Part shown: positions 16,545 to 23,627 of the stretch, piece by piece
Layout: each line of letters opens with the position of its first letter
How positions within the stretch are numbered: the stretch's first letter is position 1
DNA from: Ruminococcus sp.
GTDB taxonomy: Bacteria > Bacillota > Clostridia > Oscillospirales > Acutalibacteraceae
NCBI GenBank assembly: GCA_004555265.1
Contig: SFIQ01000037.1
Coordinates: forward strand, 1 to 27,081
Direction: 5' to 3'
DNA length: 27,081 nucleotides
Program-made: the position numbers and the translations under genes
The notes under the pieces: generated by a model
Database searches by the model: none
What the model was told of the DNA's origin: nothing
The model's input: the letters and a program-made list of their open reading frames with translations, nothing else

Positions 16545-16686
16545 GAAAAGCGTGAAATTCGATTTGTATCCCACGGTATTTTTCATTTATTATCCCATTT
16601 GCATGTCCCATTCGGAATGTCAACCTCTATAATCCTTATCTGCATTTCATTCTATCTGCATTTATGTTTCTTATGTTTATATTCCC

Positions 16687-16720
16687 AAACGGGCGGCCAA
16701 CCTTGACCGCCCGTTTTTCG
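16687..16720 (+). terminator. Rho-independent terminator of the radical SAM gene
   Basis: A perfect 10-bp stem AAACGGGCGG/CCGCCCGTTT (16687-16696 with 16707-16716) running into TTTTTCG. Confidence 0.8.
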
Positions 16721-16757
16721 TTTGTCCTTCTGCGGCACCGGGCGAAGAATCCGCCCG

Positions 16758-17080
16758 CTTGTCATTCTGAGCCGATAGGCGAAGAATCCGCCCGCTTGTC
16801 ATTCTGAACCGATAGGCGAAGAATCCGCCCGCTTGTCATTCTGAGCCGTTAAGCGAAGAATCTGCCCGCTTGTCATTCTGAGCCGTTAGGCGAAGAATCC
16901 GCCTGCTTGTCATTCTGAGCCGTTCGGCGAAGAATCCGCCCCGCTTGTCATTCTGAGCCGATAGGCGAAGAATCTGCCTGCTTGTCATTCTGAGCCGATA
17001 GGCGAAGAATCTCGTTTCGTATATTTTTATTTTGCGCGATTGGAGATCCCTGCGCTTCGCGCAGGATGACAAATTGGGGT
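16758..17080. repeat. 37-bp tandem repeat array 1 with conserved tail
   Basis: Seven direct units of 37 bp (one of 38), each starting CTTGTCATTCTGA and containing GGCGAAGAATC, follow a degenerate partial copy. The last unit leads into a 68-bp tail (17013-17080) ending CGCAGGATGACAAATTGGGG. The first and last parts form an inverted pair, TTGTCATTCTG and CAGGATGACAA. There are no spacers. Open frames through it are repeats translated. Confidence 0.9.
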
Positions 17081-17212
17081 TTGTGGGGGTATTTAACGGA
17101 ATAAAATTTTCAGGGTAGGGCGGGGGCTTGCTCCCGCCGCGGGATTTGCTGTGAATTACGGAACGGTCAAGACCGTTCCCTACGGTTGTAGGGGCGATTC
17201 ACGAATCGCCCG

Positions 17213-17460
17213 CTTGTCATTCTGAACCAATAGGCGAAGAATCTGCCCGCTTGTCATTCTGAGCCGATAGGCGAAGAATCCGCCCACTTGTCATTCTGAA
17301 CCGATAGGCGAAGAATCCGCCCCGTTTGTCATTCTGAACCGATAGGCAAATAATCCGCCCGCTTGTCATTCTGAGCCGATAGGCGAAGAATCTCGTTTCG
17401 TATATTTTTATTTTGCGCGATTGGAGATCCCTGCGCTTCGCGCAGGGTGACAAATTGGGG
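17213..17460. repeat. 37-bp tandem repeat array 2 with the same tail
   Basis: Five units of the same 37-bp repeat (one of 38), with the last unit and tail (17362-17460) almost identical to 16981-17080. Between the two arrays (17081-17212) lie palindromic modules also found near 3409-3470. Confidence 0.9.
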
Positions 17461-18040
17461 TTGTGGGGATAATTTTATACGGTAGGGCGGGGGCTTGCCC
17501 CCGCCGTTTCCGCCCCCTCTGACGAGGGGGCTGTCAAATGCACAGCATTTGACTGGGGGAGAGATTTTTCCGTTTCTCTCCCTCCGGCTTTTGCCTGCGG
17601 CAAAAGCCACCTCCCTCTAAGAGGGAGGGGATACGGGGCGCCGAGTCGCCCCGTTGTAGGGGCGGGTTTCCACGCCCGCCCGTAGATTTTGATATGATTT
17701 GCCCCTCCGTCACGCGCTTTGCGCGTGCCACCCGCTGACGGCGGCGGTCTCCCTCTGTCGCTTCGCGACATCTCCCTCACACTGTGAGGGAGTCTACAAG
17801 ACCGTTCCCTACACGCACAAAATACAATTTACGGGGTAGGGCGGGGTGATTCCCCTGTTAGGGGAAATGTCTGTTATAATAGAGTAGGGCGGGGGCTTGC
17901 TCCCGCCGCAAAGTGCCCAAATCGGAGAATTTTGCCCCCGCCGTTAATTTACATCGAACCCCGCGGCGGGAGCAAGCCCCCGCCCTACATGCGCACGATT
18001 GATTTCATGCGTAGGGGCGATTCACGAATCGCCCGATTGT
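17461..18040. repeat. Mosaic of palindromic repeat modules, region B
   Basis: Contains 17501-17732 (shared with 3154-3389), 17703-17794 (identical to 1-92) and 17835-17908 (shared with 2993-3066). It also has GGGCGGGG/CCCCGCCC and GGGCGATTC/GAATCGCCC hairpins in both orientations. No gene is supported between 16545 and 18090. Confidence 0.85.
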
Positions 18041-18090
18041 CCTTCTGCGCCGTTCGGCGCGCGTCTGCAACCGATGGGGCAGGCGGGCGA

Positions 18091-18357
18091 TTACTGCATA
18101 AAGGCCAGCACAACCGCCGTGCCGACCCCGACTGCCGAGGCAAACAACCCTGCCAACCAATAATATACGGCTTTTACGCGTTTCTTTTTGCTTTTCGGCA
18201 CCTGCGCCGTCGGCGGCAAAACCTGCTGTGCCGCCGCACGGAGTTTTTTTTCGTCCGTATCGGCATATTCGGGCTTCACAAAAAAGAACGCCCGCTCAAA
18301 ATACGGTGAGCCGGTTTCACAAATTTCCAAAACCTGTCGGTTAACGCCTTTGACCAT
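18091..18357 (-). CDS. Small conserved clostridial protein with C-terminal membrane helix
   Basis: An 88-residue protein. The N-terminal part (VNRQVLEICETGSPYFERAFFFVKPEYA) matches a pattern I recall from uncharacterised Oscillospiraceae proteins; the end is a basic patch (KSKKKRVK) followed by one membrane helix, a tail-anchor topology. The start at 18357 is set by GGAGG eight bases upstream; the frame is open further but without a ribosome site. A sigma-G-like promoter precedes it, so forespore expression is possible. Function unknown. Confidence 0.75.
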   Translation of the reverse strand: MVKGVNRQVLEICETGSPYFERAFFFVKPEYADTDEKKLRAAAQQVLPPTAQVPKSKKKRVKAVYYWLAGLFASAVGVGTAVVLAFMQ

Positions 18358-18383
18358 AAAAAATGCCTCCGAAATGTTTTTCA

Positions 18384-18412
18384 TAGTATCGGCAAATGCG
18401 TAAAAATTATGC
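18384..18412 (-). promoter_or_regulatory. Candidate sigma-G/sigma-F-type promoter
   Basis: On the minus strand GCATA (18408-18412), a 17-bp spacer and GATACTA (18384-18390). The B. subtilis sigma-G pattern is GHATR, 17-18, CATNMTA, so only one base differs. The predicted start lies about 20 bases before the ATG at 18357. Confidence 0.45.
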
Positions 18413-18862
18413 AAAACGGTCTTGTCAAATCTTGCAATATTTTGTCAATATGGGATTTTCACCAAACTTTTCTCCATTTAAAAATATACAAATAGTATAT
18501 TTCTAAAATGTTTAAAAATGTTCAAAACCTTGTTCAAAATGTCAAAAAGTAAGGGGTAAAACACCAAAAACGGGCGTAAAAATCGAGTTTTGAACAGATG
18601 TTTATAAACATTGTTAAAGTTTTGACTAACTACTATTTGTTTTATCCGCTTTACAAAATATACAGTACGGAGTGCGGTGTAGACAGATTTTAAGTTTTTT
18701 TCTTGTGCAATTTGCCATTGTGAATTTTTTACGGAAAACTGCAATTTTTTTGTGAAATGCGGCATTTTTTCGCCCGAAATAATCGCGAAAAATATCGGTA
18801 TATTTTCTTTTTTCGTGCAGAAAATAGCATAGAACAATTTTGATACAAAGGCGTTTCAAGAT
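18413..18862. other. AT-rich intergenic region with palindromes, upstream of the spoVT copy
   Basis: No credible gene: the minus-strand frames here lack ribosome sites and have odd composition. It contains TGTTCAAAAC (18519-18528) and its inverse GTTTTGAACA (18587-18596), and a perfect 14-bp palindrome ATGTTTATAAACAT (18598-18611). These could be regulator sites. It probably includes the ancestral spoVT control region. Confidence 0.5.
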
Positions 18863-18930
18863 ATGAAAGCAACCGGTATTGTTCGCAGAATTGACGACTT
18901 GAGGCGCGTGGTCATCCCGAAAGAAATTCG
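18861..18930 (+). repeat. 70-bp direct repeat of the spoVT 5' end, left copy
   Basis: Matches 19987-20056 at 69 of 70 positions; the one difference (18902 A versus 20028 G) changes a conserved Gly to Arg. Beyond 18930 the copies suddenly differ at most third positions. Confidence 0.9.
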
Positions 18931-19078
18931 CAGAACTATGCGAATCCGTGAGGGCGACCCTTTACCGACAACATTGACACCAATTGACAAATTTATATAT
19001 GGTATGTCAAAACTTGCAGAAAGAATCAAGATGCGATATAATAACAACCACCATTGCAATTTAAATAATAACAGTTAA
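18863..19078 (+). pseudogene. Truncated spoVT fragment
   Basis: The first 33 residues equal SpoVT's N-terminal AbrB-type swapped-hairpin domain except DDLRRVV for DDLGRVV. After GDPL the frame leaves the family and runs on to a TAA in low-complexity sequence. There is no GAF domain, so it is not a functional SpoVT; a short AbrB-like peptide could still be made. The unrelated part overlaps the promoter of the next gene. Confidence 0.8.
19014..19042 (+). promoter_or_regulatory. Sigma-A promoter of the inserted membrane-protein gene
   Basis: TTGCAG (19014-19019) and TATAAT (19037-19042), spacer 17 bp. Just upstream TTGACA occurs twice directly and once inverted as TGTCAA (about 18974-19009), a possible operator. 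Confidence 0.7.
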
Positions 19079-19089
19079 GGAGTTCATAT

Positions 19090-19911
19090 ATGAACGAAGA
19101 GAAAATTCGAGAAAAATATCCTAATATAAAAACCGAAGAAGAATTTGAAAAATTGTGCAAAATGTTAAGGTATAAAAACAATGAAAAAGTTGCCATACTT
19201 TGTGCTTGTGCGCTGTTGGTTTTAGGGGCAATTTTATATGGATTAAATCTTATAATTGCGATAATATGTATGATTGCTGCATCTGTAGTTTGGGTGATTG
19301 GCGTGGCACGTTGGGGTAGGTACATAGATAATTATTTTCTCGCAACAGCAAGCAGAAAAAAAGCGGAAAATCGTTTTGTTTTAAACCAAGAAATATTACA
19401 AAAAACGCTAAAAAAAGATATTGTTAAACAACTTTGGTCTGATTTTATTGCTTCCGAACTTATTGGCCTTTTATGTATGATAGTTTGGGGCTTTGTATTA
19501 ATGTTTTTAGGTGAAGAAGATGCAGAAATTCCTGTGTTAGTATTCTTTGCGATGATACCTTTAGTGGCTTTTGGTATATTGAAAATTGGTGCGATTATAA
19601 AAATAAGAAAAACCAAGAATACACCATATATTCTCTTACATACCAAGGTGGTAGATAGGAAGTCTATAAGTTCGTCAGACCCAGAAAGTAGTTCGGAAAA
19701 CTATTATTTTACATTTAATTGTGCTGATTATGGGATGCTAGATTGTGAGGTAGAAAGTAACCGTTACTATTCAGCTTTTGTGGGTAAGGACGAATACTAT
19801 TTGGTAATTGTGAAGAAAAGATTTTCAAAAAAACATCGAATAGCAGAAATTTTTTCAATTGAGGAATATGAATTGTCTCCTGAACTCAAGAGAATAGTTG
19901 TAGTTATTTAA
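19090..19911 (+). CDS. Multi-pass membrane protein of unknown function (inserted cassette)
   Basis: A 273-residue protein I do not recognise by name. Two pairs of membrane helices lie at about residues 34-74 and 121-167, joined by a charged loop with RKKAENRF. A soluble C-terminal beta-rich domain (about 180-273) follows, with YYFTFNCADYGMLDCEV and AFVGKDEYYLVIVKK, like the small SH3-like domains on other Firmicutes membrane proteins. AAGGAG lies nine bases before the ATG. The gene is far more AT-rich than its neighbours, and has its own promoter and terminator. It sits between the two copies of the spoVT 5' end, so it was probably brought in horizontally. Confidence 0.75.
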   Translation: MNEEKIREKYPNIKTEEEFEKLCKMLRYKNNEKVAILCACALLVLGAILYGLNLIIAIICMIAASVVWVIGVARWGRYIDNYFLATASRKKAENRFVLNQEILQKTLKKDIVKQLWSDFIASELIGLLCMIVWGFVLMFLGEEDAEIPVLVFFAMIPLVAFGILKIGAIIKIRKTKNTPYILLHTKVVDRKSISSSDPESSSENYYFTFNCADYGMLDCEVESNRYYSAFVGKDEYYLVIVKKRFSKKHRIAEIFSIEEYELSPELKRIVVVI

Positions 19912-19930
19912 TATCAATACAAGTATAAAT

Positions 19931-19982
19931 CTCCTTGTTTTACAGATACTAACAGTACAAATTTGTAAAGCAAGGAGTTTTT
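19931..19982 (+). terminator. Terminator hairpin that also contains the spoVT ribosome site
   Basis: CTCCTTGTTTTAC (19931-19943) pairs with GTAAAGCAAGGAG (19965-19977), followed by TTTTTG. The 3' arm holds AAGGAG, the only ribosome site for spoVT (11 bases before its ATG), so folding would both end upstream transcription and hide that site. Confidence 0.7.
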
Positions 19983-19986
19983 GTAT

Positions 19987-20056
19987 ATATGAAAGCAACC
20001 GGTATTGTTCGCAGAATTGACGACTTGGGGCGCGTGGTCATCCCGAAAGAAATTCG
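19987..20056 (+). repeat. 70-bp direct repeat of the spoVT 5' end, right copy
   Basis: Right partner of 18861-18930, lying inside the intact spoVT gene. The two copies are 1126 bp apart. Confidence 0.9.
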
Positions 20057-20528
20057 GCGCACCATGCGCATTCGCGAAGGCGACCCGTTAGAGATTTTCA
20101 CGGCGGCGGACGGCGAAGTGATTTTTAAAAAGTATTCCCCGATGGGTGAATTGCCCGAGACGGCGGCACAGTTGACAGAAGTGCTCTCCCGCGCAACGGA
20201 ATTGCCCGTCTTGATTACCGACCGCGACCATGTACTTGCCGTGGCAGGGGCGTCGAAGCGCGAATTGCTGGAACGGCGCGTCAGCGAGGAATTGGAGCAG
20301 TTAATGACCGACCGCACAAGCTACATTGCGTCGCCCGAGACGGTCTCTCTTTACCCGATTTCGGGTTTTGAACGCGAGGCGGCCATTGCTCTGCCGATTA
20401 TCGGCGGCGGGGATGTTTCGGGCGCGGTGGTGATGCTTTTGCGTGAGGATGGCTCGATGCCAACTTCCGAAGAGAAAAAACTGATGCAGGTTGCGGCGTC
20501 TTTTTTAGGCAAGCAGACCGAGGAATAA
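19989..20528 (+). CDS. spoVT: Stage V sporulation protein T
   Basis: Forespore transcription factor that tunes sigma-G-dependent genes. The 179-residue protein is full length, with an N-terminal AbrB/swapped-hairpin DNA-binding domain (MKATGIVRRIDDLGRVVIPK to about residue 50) and a C-terminal GAF-like domain (about 56-178) with LPVLITDRDHVLAVAG and SGAVVMLL. The only ribosome site, AAGGAG, lies within a terminator-like hairpin of the preceding cassette, and only about 11 bases separate that hairpin from the ATG. The gene therefore seems cut off from its original promoter, or relies on an unseen one inside the cassette. A strong terminator follows. Confidence 0.95.
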   Translation: MKATGIVRRIDDLGRVVIPKEIRRTMRIREGDPLEIFTAADGEVIFKKYSPMGELPETAAQLTEVLSRATELPVLITDRDHVLAVAGASKRELLERRVSEELEQLMTDRTSYIASPETVSLYPISGFEREAAIALPIIGGGDVSGAVVMLLREDGSMPTSEEKKLMQVAASFLGKQTEE

Positions 20529-20543
20529 TCTTCTGCGCACACA

Positions 20544-20588
20544 GAAAAACCGCCTGTTGCGGAGCAATCCCGCACAGACGGTTTTTTT
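20544..20588. terminator. Bidirectional terminator between spoVT and the lipoprotein gene
   Basis: AAAAACCGCCTGTTGCGG pairs with CCCGCACAGACGGTTTTTTT (one bulge and G-U pairs). It has A-rich and T-rich flanks, so it can serve both convergent genes. Confidence 0.85.
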
Positions 20589-20594
20589 CGGCAT

Positions 20595-21185
20595 TCAGCC
20601 GTTCAATTCTTTTTCGAATTTCGGTAAAATCAGTTCTTTGGTCAGTTGCATAATGACCAAGCCCTGCGCGGCGGTTAAGCCGTCATTCCCGGTTACGCCG
20701 CCCGCGCGCGTAATCTCCGAACAATCCGCATTCAGCGTGTAAACATATTTCAGCGTGCTTTCGTTCCGAATCAACTTTCCATTTTGGTCGGTCTTGCCGT
20801 TGAATTCAAACACATGATTGCTGCCGCCCTCGGGCACAACATAAATGCACGCCAATCGCGCGGGGTCAGCACCGTATTTTTGCACAACCGCCTGAATGAA
20901 TTTATTGTTTTCATCATCCGTAAAATACATATCGCCGGTTTTTTCAGGCATGGTGAATAAGGCGGTGGTTTCTGCCGACGCAGCAGTTGTTGCGGCGGAT
21001 TTTGTGGTTTCGTTTTGCGCGTCTGTCACAGTGGCGGGAACGGTTGCAGCGGTTTCTGCCGCACTCGTTTCAGTAGCAGCCGGCGGCTCGGTTGTGGCGC
21101 CGGCTGGTTCCTTTGCTCCGCAACCGAACAAAAGGAAAGTCAGCATACCCGTTAATAAAGCAAGCGCAATCATTCGTTTAGACAT
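20595..21185 (-). CDS. Lipoprotein of unknown function
   Basis: A 196-residue secreted protein with a type II signal peptide and lipobox LLFGC (Cys22). A Thr/Ala/Glu-rich linker follows (about 25-80). The outer domain of about 115 residues (from MYFTDDENNKFIQAVVQKYGADPARL) has no motif I can name. AGGGGA lies before the ATG. The 43-aa peptide gene is just upstream on the same strand, with a terminator between, so expression may depend on read-through. Confidence 0.8.
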   Translation of the reverse strand: MSKRMIALALLTGMLTFLLFGCGAKEPAGATTEPPAATETSAAETAATVPATVTDAQNETTKSAATTAASAETTALFTMPEKTGDMYFTDDENNKFIQAVVQKYGADPARLACIYVVPEGGSNHVFEFNGKTDQNGKLIRNESTLKYVYTLNADCSEITRAGGVTGNDGLTAAQGLVIMQLTKELILPKFEKELNG

Positions 21186-21205
21186 ATATATTCCCCTAAA
21201 ATATC

Positions 21206-21236
21206 AAAAAATCGGCGGCGCACTGCCGCGCCGCCG
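21206..21236 (-). terminator. Terminator after the 43-aa peptide gene
   Basis: A perfect 9-bp GC stem CGGCGGCGC/GCGCCGCCG (21228-21236 with 21213-21221), then ATTTTTTG on the minus strand. Confidence 0.8.
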
Positions 21237-21254
21237 AAAACCGTTGGTTTACAA

Positions 21255-21386
21255 TTACATGCCGATAAGGCCCATAATCTGCTCAATGATCGGTTCAATA
21301 ACCGCACTGATTTCATCCATGGGTATGCCGAGATTTGCAAGGGTTTCCATGATGGTGTTCATGATGCCGCCGAGTGCTTCTAACAT
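21255..21386 (-). CDS. 43-residue amphipathic peptide
   Basis: A short gene missed by usual length cut-offs. The ATG at 21386 follows GGAAGGAG by nine bases, behind a near-consensus sigma-A promoter, and the gene ends at a TAA before a strong terminator, so it is a complete transcription unit. The peptide begins MLEALGGIMNTIMETL and ends IIEQIMGLIGM. It has five acidic residues, no Lys or Arg, and a periodic pattern of Ile, Leu and Met with Gly and a single internal IPMDE turn, suggesting two amphipathic helices. No signal cleavage site or leader motif is seen. Function unknown; a membrane-active or structural micropeptide is possible. Confidence 0.7.
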   Translation of the reverse strand: MLEALGGIMNTIMETLANLGIPMDEISAVIEPIIEQIMGLIGM

Positions 21387-21431
21387 TTGTTTCAACTCCT
21401 TCCGTTGAACAGATTGTTTTTTCGTATGCAC

Positions 21432-21460
21432 AGTATAACATAAGAGGAATTTTTTGTAAA
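21432..21460 (-). promoter_or_regulatory. Sigma-A promoter of the 43-aa peptide gene
   Basis: TTTACA (21455-21460) and TATACT (21432-21437) on the minus strand with a 17-bp spacer. Confidence 0.8.
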
Positions 21461-21641
21461 CAAAAATCAGTTAAAATGTTATACAAAAAATAAGCCGTTG
21501 ATTTGTGTATTTTGCCTTACGCACCAAAAATCAATATGGATTTAACGGTTTTTCTCGGGTTGAACGGCAAAAAAACTGCGGTTTGTAAAATGCGGAACAA
21601 CAAAAAAACAGATTTTTGCGTCGCTGTATGCAGAAAATCCG

Positions 21642-21670
21642 TTGCCAATTTCTAAAAAATTCGGTATACT
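21642..21670 (+). promoter_or_regulatory. Sigma-A promoter of rlmD
   Basis: TTGCCA (21642-21647) and TATACT (21665-21670) with a 17-bp spacer. Apart from this and the divergent promoter, 21461-21641 shows nothing I can name. Confidence 0.8.
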
Positions 21671-21701
21671 GTTTGCAGGAAAATAAAAGGAGGGACTTGC
21701 C

Positions 21702-23132
21702 TTGGCGCGTTCCAAGCACGGCTGTCCGTACGCAAAACAATGCGGCGGTTGTCAACTGCAAAATTTAACATACAGTGAGCAACTGCGCCATAAGCAGGTC
21801 AAGTGCATCCGTCTCTTGGGGCGGTTTTGTCGCGTACAGGAAATCATCGGTATGGAAACACCCTATCACTACCGCAACAAGGTGCAGGCGGCGTTTGCCA
21901 CCGACCGCCGCGGGCAGATTATTTCGGGCGTGTATCAATCCTCCTCCCACAAGGTGGTGGCGGTGGAACATTGTATGACCGAGGACGAAAAAGCCGACGA
22001 AATCATCGGCACGGTGCGAAAACTTTTAAAAAGCTTTAAATTAAAGCCCTACAATCCCGACACAAAGCAGGGCTTTTTACGGCATGTGCTTGTCAAACGC
22101 GGTTTTCAAAGCGGGCAGATTATGGTGGTGCTCGTGACGGGGGTGCGCGAGTTTCCGAAAAGACGGTCATTTGTCAATGCGCTGTTAAAGGCGCACCCCG
22201 AAATCACCACGGTATTGCAAAACATCAACCCCCGCCGCACGAGCATGGTGCTCGGCGAGAAAGAAGAAATCCTCTATGGCGACGGCAAAATCGAAGAACA
22301 GCTTTGCGGCTTACGGTTCCGCATTTCGGCAAAGGCGTTTTACCAAATCAATCCCGTGCAAACCGAGGTTTTATACAAAACGGCGTTGGCATTTGCCGAC
22401 CTTCGCGGAGACGAAACCGTGATTGACGCCTACTGCGGCACGGGCACCATCGGACTGTTTGCCGCCGCGCACGCAAAACAGGTTATCGGTGTGGAATTGA
22501 ATGCGGATGCGGTAAAAGACGCACGCGAAAACGCCGCGCTGAACCAAATACAAAACATTCGGTTTGTGTGCGCGGATGCAGGGGAATTTATGCGCGCTGC
22601 CGCCGCAAACGGTGAATCGGCGGATGTGGTGCTGATGGACCCGCCGCGCGCCGGCAGTGACCGTGCGTTTTTGTCGTCTGTTTTGACGCTCGCGCCCGAA
22701 AAAATCGTCTATATCTCCTGCAATCCCGAAACCCAACAGCGCGATTTGCTGTTCCTTTGCAAAAACGGGTATAAAGTCAAAAAAATCCAACCCGTCGATA
22801 TGTTCCCGCATACGGAGCATGTGGAGACGGTTGTTCAGTTGGTTAGAAAAAAGCCGGATACATATATCGACATTACCGTTGATATGGACGAGCTGGATTT
22901 AACATCATACGAAGCAAAGGCAACTTATGATGAAATTAAAAATTACATATTCGATAAACATTGTGTAAAAGTATCTTCGCTTTACATTGCTCAGGTAAAG
23001 CAAAAACACGGTATTATCGAAAGAGATTGCTACAATAATTCTAAGAAAGATAACACAAAGCAACCTCAATGCCCGCCGGAAAAAGCAAAGTTAATTGAGG
23101 AAGCATTACGACATTTTAAGATGATACCTTAA
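21702..23132 (+). CDS. rlmD: 23S rRNA (uracil-C5)-methyltransferase RlmD/RumA type with foreign C-terminal tail
   Basis: A 476-residue SAM-dependent enzyme that methylates uracil C5 in 23S rRNA (the RumA/RlmCD group). It shows cluster cysteines CPYAKQCGGC and a further Cys in EHCM, the SAM motif DAYCGTGTIGLFAA, DPPRAGSD, and the catalytic Cys in YISCNPETQQRDL. The start is a TTG, seven bases after AAAGGAGGG. The enzyme ends near residue 384 (HVETVVQLVRKK). The last 92 residues (from PDTYIDITVDMDELD, nucleotides ~22854-23132) are AT-rich and belong to a separate module that I recall from rlmD genes interrupted by integrative elements. I infer that an element inserted at the gene's 3' end supplies this tail. 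Confidence 0.9.
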   Translation: MARSKHGCPYAKQCGGCQLQNLTYSEQLRHKQVKCIRLLGRFCRVQEIIGMETPYHYRNKVQAAFATDRRGQIISGVYQSSSHKVVAVEHCMTEDEKADEIIGTVRKLLKSFKLKPYNPDTKQGFLRHVLVKRGFQSGQIMVVLVTGVREFPKRRSFVNALLKAHPEITTVLQNINPRRTSMVLGEKEEILYGDGKIEEQLCGLRFRISAKAFYQINPVQTEVLYKTALAFADLRGDETVIDAYCGTGTIGLFAAAHAKQVIGVELNADAVKDARENAALNQIQNIRFVCADAGEFMRAAAANGESADVVLMDPPRAGSDRAFLSSVLTLAPEKIVYISCNPETQQRDLLFLCKNGYKVKKIQPVDMFPHTEHVETVVQLVRKKPDTYIDITVDMDELDLTSYEAKATYDEIKNYIFDKHCVKVSSLYIAQVKQKHGIIERDCYNNSKKDNTKQPQCPPEKAKLIEEALRHFKMIP

Positions 23133-23146
23133 TCACATAGCAGAAA

Positions 23147-23175
23147 GGCATCAACCGGAAGGTTGGTGTCTTTTT
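23147..23175 (+). terminator. Terminator after rlmD
   Basis: GGCATCAACC GGAA GGTTGGTGTC hairpin (two G-U pairs) followed by TTTTTC. Confidence 0.75.
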
Positions 23176-23211
23176 CTATGCTTAAAAATCCGCACATTCG
23201 ACAAAACAAAG

Positions 23212-23249
23212 ACCTCCTTGTAAAATGGTGTTACCAAATACAAGGAGGT
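23212..23249 (+). promoter_or_regulatory. Hairpin hiding the TnpV ribosome site
   Basis: ACCTCCTTGTA (23212-23222) pairs perfectly with TACAAGGAGGT (23239-23249), a 16-base loop between. The 3' arm is the AAGGAGG of the next gene, six bases before its ATG. TTTCTT follows, so it may also act as an attenuator. Confidence 0.65.
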
Positions 23250-23255
23250 TTTCTT

Positions 23256-23627
23256 ATGAGCAAAGAACTTGAAAATCAAAAATTAAATTATGTAACACAG
23301 GGCGATTATTGCTTGCCTTGCGTTACTACCAAAGAGCAAAATGAATTGTATATCGGTGTGTGGGCTAATCGTCATAGGCAACATCTTAAACAACATCATC
23401 GTATCAAATACTACAATTTGTTAACATCGGAAAGACTGTATCCTTATCTTGCCGACATTGAGGAACAGGCAGAAGCAATGTGTTCACAGCTTGTCAAATC
23501 ACTTGCCGAAAAGGAAAATATAACAGAAAAACTAAAAGCAGATAACCCAATGTTATGGGTGCGAAAGATGAACAACATTCGTAACAGAGCGATGGAAATT
23601 GTGAATAGCGAGGTGATTTTTGTATGA
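23256..23627 (+). CDS. TnpV-type transposon-encoded protein
   Basis: A 123-residue protein with the TnpV pattern known from clostridial mobile elements: an N-terminal YVTQGDYCLP segment, a GVWANRHRQHLKQHHRIKYYNLLTS core, then a long helix ending LWVRKMNNIRNRAMEIVNSEVIF. Its biochemical role is not established. I start at 23256, behind AAGGAGG, not at the earlier ATG at 23163, which would run through the hairpin. The stop overlaps the next start as ATGA. It marks this stretch as mobile-element DNA. Confidence 0.85.
   Translation: MSKELENQKLNYVTQGDYCLPCVTTKEQNELYIGVWANRHRQHLKQHHRIKYYNLLTSERLYPYLADIEEQAEAMCSQLVKSLAEKENITEKLKADNPMLWVRKMNNIRNRAMEIVNSEVIFV

Noticed and set aside
16758..17460. CRISPR array
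   Set aside because: The 37-bp units are joined directly with no unique spacers, and no cas genes are present.
18478..18837. Minus-strand 119-codon frame
   Set aside because: Lies in AT-rich regulatory DNA, has no ribosome site and a low-complexity composition.
18863..20528. Two independent functional spoVT genes
   Set aside because: The left copy lacks the whole GAF domain and leaves the family after 34 residues.
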